From Chloroflexota bacterium (lineage in GTDB: Bacteria > Chloroflexota > Ktedonobacteria > Ktedonobacterales > JACDGC01): DNA of 9,645 bases. The DNA lies in contig JAKAOI010000055.1 of NCBI GenBank assembly GCA_021812265.1, forward strand, positions 1 to 9,645. The letters run 5' to 3'. Of this stretch, positions 7,722-9,645 are shown piece after piece; position 1 is the first letter of the stretch; each line of letters begins with the position of its first letter. Made by a program: the position numbers and the translations under genes. The notes under the pieces are model-generated. The model searched no databases. It was given only the letters and a program-made list of their open reading frames with translations, and was not told where the DNA came from.

Positions 7722-7751
7722 TTGCAGCGCGCAAAGTATATATGATATACT
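7722..7751 (+). promoter_or_regulatory. Putative promoter of the tRNA gene, overlapped by an inverted repeat
   Basis: TTGCAG (7722-7727) and TATACT (7746-7751) are separated by 18 nt, an acceptable sigma70-type pair. Initiation near 7758 would give a leader of about 48 nt before the tRNA. A perfect inverted repeat, AGTATAT (7735-7741) and ATATACT (7745-7751) around ATG, covers the -10 box and could be an operator, although such AT-rich palindromes also occur by chance. The leader can form a small hairpin, GGTTTT (7777-7782) with AAAACC (7786-7791). Confidence 0.45.
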
Positions 7752-7805
7752 GAATGGTACTGCAAGAGTGATTTTAGGTTTTTCTAAAACCATAGCAGCA
7801 AAGAG

Positions 7806-7877
7806 GGGCCTATAGCTCAGCGGCAGAGCTGCCGGCTCATAACTGGTAGGTCGCAGGTTCGAATCCTGCTGGGCCCA
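7806..7877 (+). tRNA. tRNA with CAU anticodon (elongator Met; Ile2 possible)
   Basis: A complete 72-nt cloverleaf can be drawn. The acceptor stem is 7806-7812 with 7870-7876 (one G-U pair) and the discriminator is A7877. The D stem is 7815-7818 with 7826-7829, with a short 7-nt loop. The anticodon stem is 7831-7835 with 7843-7847 and contains two G-U pairs. The loop CTCATAA gives anticodon CAT at 7838-7840. The T stem is 7853-7857 with 7865-7869 around TTCGAAT. CCA is not encoded. The G1-C72 pair and the absence of three G-C pairs next to the anticodon loop exclude initiator tRNA. Elongator Met and lysidine-modified Ile2 share the CTCATAA loop; the GGGCCTA acceptor start also resembles isoleucine tRNAs, so identity is left open. 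Confidence 0.95.
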
Positions 7878-7883
7878 CTTCAC

Positions 7884-7909
7884 CGCCAGGCAATGTCCTG
7901 GCGTTTTTT
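7884..7909 (+). terminator. Intrinsic terminator downstream of the tRNA
   Basis: CGCCAGG (7884-7890) pairs perfectly with CCTGGCG (7897-7903) across a 6-nt loop and is followed directly by six T residues (7904-7909). It lies 7 nt after the tRNA and should end its transcript, which implies that obg downstream has its own promoter. I see no convincing one in 7910-8004. Confidence 0.92.
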
Positions 7910-8004
7910 ATGTCTGTTTTTGGTTTGCAGCAGACGGCGCGATACGTGCGCAACAACATAAAATGTCCATCCCAGAATTTTTAGGATAAGGTTTTTTCAC
8001 GCAT

Positions 8005-9312
8005 ATGGATTTTTTTGATCGCGCCAATATTCATGTTCAGGCCGGCAAAGGCGGCAACGGATCCGCGCATATGCGCCGTGAAAAATTTGTTCCGCTGGGC
8101 GGGCCGGATGGCGGTGATGGCGGACGCGGCGGCAGCGTCTATTTAGAAGCGGATACAGCGCTGAACACGCTGGTAGATTTTCACTATCATCAAAAATTTC
8201 GCGCCGAAGAAGGCGGCATGGGGCTGTCTAACCGCAGACACGGAAAATCCGGCGCCGATTGCATCATTCATGTGCCAGCAGGAACCATTGTTGTACGAGA
8301 ACCGGATGGCGCAGTTATTGCCGATTTAACAGAACCCGGCCAGCAGTTTATGGCGGCTCGCGGCGGACGCGGCGGCTTAGGCAACACCCATTTTGCCACA
8401 GCTACACACCAAGCGCCGCGCGAAGCGCAATTGGGCGAACCGGGAGAAATAGCCGATTTACGGCTGGAGCTGAAATTGATTGCAGATGTTGGGCTGGTTG
8501 GCGCGCCAAACGCCGGTAAATCTACATTGCTTTCAGTGGTAACCGCCGCGCGCCCAAAAATTGCCGATTATCCCTTCACCACGCTTATCCCCAACCTTGG
8601 AGTGGTAGTTGTCGGTGATTATTCTCGCGGAAGCGGCGAATCATTTATTATGGCGGATATCCCCGGCTTAATTGAAGGCGCTTCGCAGGGCGTTGGCCTT
8701 GGCCACGATTTTTTGCGGCATATTGAACGCACACGATTGTTGCTGCATTTGGTAGATGGTTCCGACATGGAAAATGATCCTTGGATGGAGTTTGAGAAAA
8801 TTAACTCGGAATTACAAGCCTATAGCGATGACCTGACTGCTTTGCCGCAATTAGCCATATTTACTAAAGTAGACCTGCCCGACGCGCAGACACGCTGGCC
8901 AGAATTTGAGCAGAAAGCGCAGCAAAATGGGATAGAGGTTTTTGCTATATCTGCCGCATCTTCCGAAGGTGTGCAAGCGGTAATGTATCGCACAGCGGAA
9001 TTGCTGCGAACACTGCCACCACGGCTGCTGCCAGAAACCGCGGCGTTTAAAGCTGCCGGCGGCAGCGCAGTTATTCGTCCCCAAGATGACGATCGCTATA
9101 CTATTACCAAAGAGCAAGGAATATTTGTGGTATCCGGCAAAAAAGTAGATAGAGTAGTGGCAATGACAAACCCGAATAACGAAGAAGGAATGGCTCGTTT
9201 AGAAAAACGCCTGAGTGAAATGGGTGTGTTTGAAAAGCTGGAAAATATGGGCGTTCAACCTGGGGATACGGTGCGTTTTGGCCAAATTGAGCTGCTTTGG
9301 GGCGAAAGTTAA
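8005..9312 (+). CDS. obg: GTPase Obg/CgtA, ribosome assembly and stress GTPase
   Basis: This 435-aa essential GTPase binds the 50S subunit and links late ribosome assembly to growth control. The glycine-rich Obg fold (1-158) has the typical GGPDGGDGGRGG run (32-43) and ARGGRGG (118-124). The G domain carries G1 GAPNAGKS (166-173), G2 Thr193 in PFTT, G3 DIPG (218-221), G4 TKVD (287-290) and G5 SAAS (316-319). A C-terminal OCT domain (about 358-432) is also present, as in the three-domain Obg of B. subtilis type, so length and layout are ordinary. The start MDFFDRA is the usual Obg N-terminus; AGGATAAGG (7983-7991) is a rather distant ribosome binding site. It is separated from the upstream tRNA by a terminator and followed by a 265-nt gap without a clear hairpin terminator. 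Confidence 0.98.
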   Translation: MDFFDRANIHVQAGKGGNGSAHMRREKFVPLGGPDGGDGGRGGSVYLEADTALNTLVDFHYHQKFRAEEGGMGLSNRRHGKSGADCIIHVPAGTIVVREPDGAVIADLTEPGQQFMAARGGRGGLGNTHFATATHQAPREAQLGEPGEIADLRLELKLIADVGLVGAPNAGKSTLLSVVTAARPKIADYPFTTLIPNLGVVVVGDYSRGSGESFIMADIPGLIEGASQGVGLGHDFLRHIERTRLLLHLVDGSDMENDPWMEFEKINSELQAYSDDLTALPQLAIFTKVDLPDAQTRWPEFEQKAQQNGIEVFAISAASSEGVQAVMYRTAELLRTLPPRLLPETAAFKAAGGSAVIRPQDDDRYTITKEQGIFVVSGKKVDRVVAMTNPNNEEGMARLEKRLSEMGVFEKLENMGVQPGDTVRFGQIELLWGES

Positions 9313-9328
9313 CTCAGAAATTTTCCTC

Positions 9329-9358
9329 TTGCATTTTCTCCGATATGTATTGTATGAT
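9329..9358 (+). promoter_or_regulatory. Putative promoter downstream of obg
   Basis: TTGCAT (9329-9334) and TATGAT (9353-9358) are separated by 18 nt. Initiation near 9365 would give the next gene a leader of about 210 nt. The region is AT-rich, so a chance match cannot be excluded; other weak -10-like boxes exist further downstream. Confidence 0.35.
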
Positions 9359-9431
9359 ATTTTTTATAACAATCGATAGATAAACAAATAACGCCAAAGA
9401 GATACATCTGACACATGCGCAAATAGTTTTC

Positions 9432-9486
9432 CTGCCGATTAAAAATAATATAAACCATTAGCTTCATCGCAGTCGGCAATCGGCAG
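9432..9486 (+). promoter_or_regulatory. Long-range inverted repeat in the leader of the last gene
   Basis: CTGCCGATT (9432-9440) and AATCGGCAG (9478-9486) are exact reverse complements separated by 37 nt and would make a 9-bp stem in a transcript. TCGGCA at 9473-9478 repeats part of the right arm and could compete for pairing. A 10-bp direct repeat, ATCTGACACA, stands on both sides (9406-9415 and 9503-9512). A short palindrome, GTTCA-T-TGAAC (9552-9562), ends directly before the ribosome binding site. No known riboswitch motif was recognised. The whole 9313-9577 gap holds no supported gene. Confidence 0.4.
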
Positions 9487-9577
9487 ATGATACACACAAA
9501 CAATCTGACACAAAAAGAGAAAAATATCTATCCACACTATCGATATTTACTGTTCATTGAACGGGAGGAAATAAAAT

Positions 9578-9645
9578 ATGAATTATGCCGCTGCACACAC
9601 TGAAGAAAAGAAGCCGAATTTTAAAAATTGGCTTACTTTAGTTGT
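9578..9645 (+). CDS. N-terminus of an unrecognised, probably membrane protein (3' truncated by window)
   Basis: ATG 9578 follows an excellent ribosome binding site, GGGAGGAA (9563-9570), at 7-nt spacing. The frame stays open through the last base, giving 22 complete codons. The visible N-terminus is polar and charged (TEEKKPNFKN) and then turns hydrophobic (WLTLV). This is how the cytoplasmic start of a multi-helix transporter, for example an MFS drug-efflux protein, often looks. That assignment is a guess; only the start signal and open frame are firm. Confidence 0.65.
   Translation, partial: MNYAAAHTEEKKPNFKNWLTLV

Noticed and set aside
7621..7815. Plus-strand 64-aa reading frame before the tRNA
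   Set aside because: It runs through the tRNA promoter candidate and into the tRNA itself, and its Ser/Arg-rich product shows no plausible domain.
7599..7883. Minus-strand 94-aa reading frame containing QQDSNLRPTSYEPAALPLSYRP-like sequence
   Set aside because: Its N-terminal part is the antisense translation of the CAU tRNA and T-loop region, a well-known false protein in genome annotations; the rest has no start signals.
7806..7909. tRNA 3' end as an attachment site of an integrated element
   Set aside because: No integrase, no direct repeat of the tRNA 3' end and no other mobile-element gene was seen in the window.
7936..7952. GC-rich imperfect palindrome (GCGC-gatacgt-GCGC) upstream of obg as an operator
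   Set aside because: Only 4-bp arms match and no promoter boxes with sensible spacing could be placed around it.

Overview
The window looks like a chromosomal stretch from a mid-GC bacterium, most likely a Chloroflexota (Chloroflexia-type) organism. This rests on the Obg sequence style, the pairing of very long duplicated FtsX-type permeases with a tailed MacB-like ATPase, and a tRNA gene without an encoded CCA. No phylogeny could be run, so the assignment is an inference. All supported genes lie on the + strand.

Positions 1-7589 read as one gene block. It holds the 3' end of a probable extracytoplasmic protein (1-192), a 948-aa ten-helix FtsX/MacB-type permease (213-3059), a 128-nt intergenic region enclosing a GC-rich structured element (3060-3158), a second and paralogous ten-helix permease of 989 aa (start corrected to 3188), its MacB/LolD-type ABC ATPase (6176-7081), and two small unrecognised two-helix membrane proteins (7107-7307 and 7335-7589). 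Apart from the structured gap, the spacings are 18-28 nt, as in an operon. The parts suggest a machine that uses cytoplasmic ATP hydrolysis to drive movements in large extracytoplasmic domains (mechanotransmission, lipid or lipoprotein handling, export, or peptidoglycan-linked signalling). The substrate cannot be read from the sequence.

Positions 7590-8004 hold a putative promoter with a perfect inverted repeat over its -10 box, a CAU-anticodon tRNA (7806-7877), and a clean intrinsic terminator (7884-7909). Positions 8005-9312 encode the full-length GTPase Obg. A 265-nt leader-like gap with a candidate promoter and a long-range inverted repeat follows. The window then ends in the first 22 codons of another gene, probably a membrane protein (9578 onward).

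The most unusual signals are an AbrB/SpoVT-like hairpin signature at the C-terminus of the ABC ATPase, the imperfect-inverted-repeat-bounded element between the two permease genes, and the pair of small membrane proteins attached to the transporter operon. No CRISPR array, insertion sequence, integrase or phage gene was seen.
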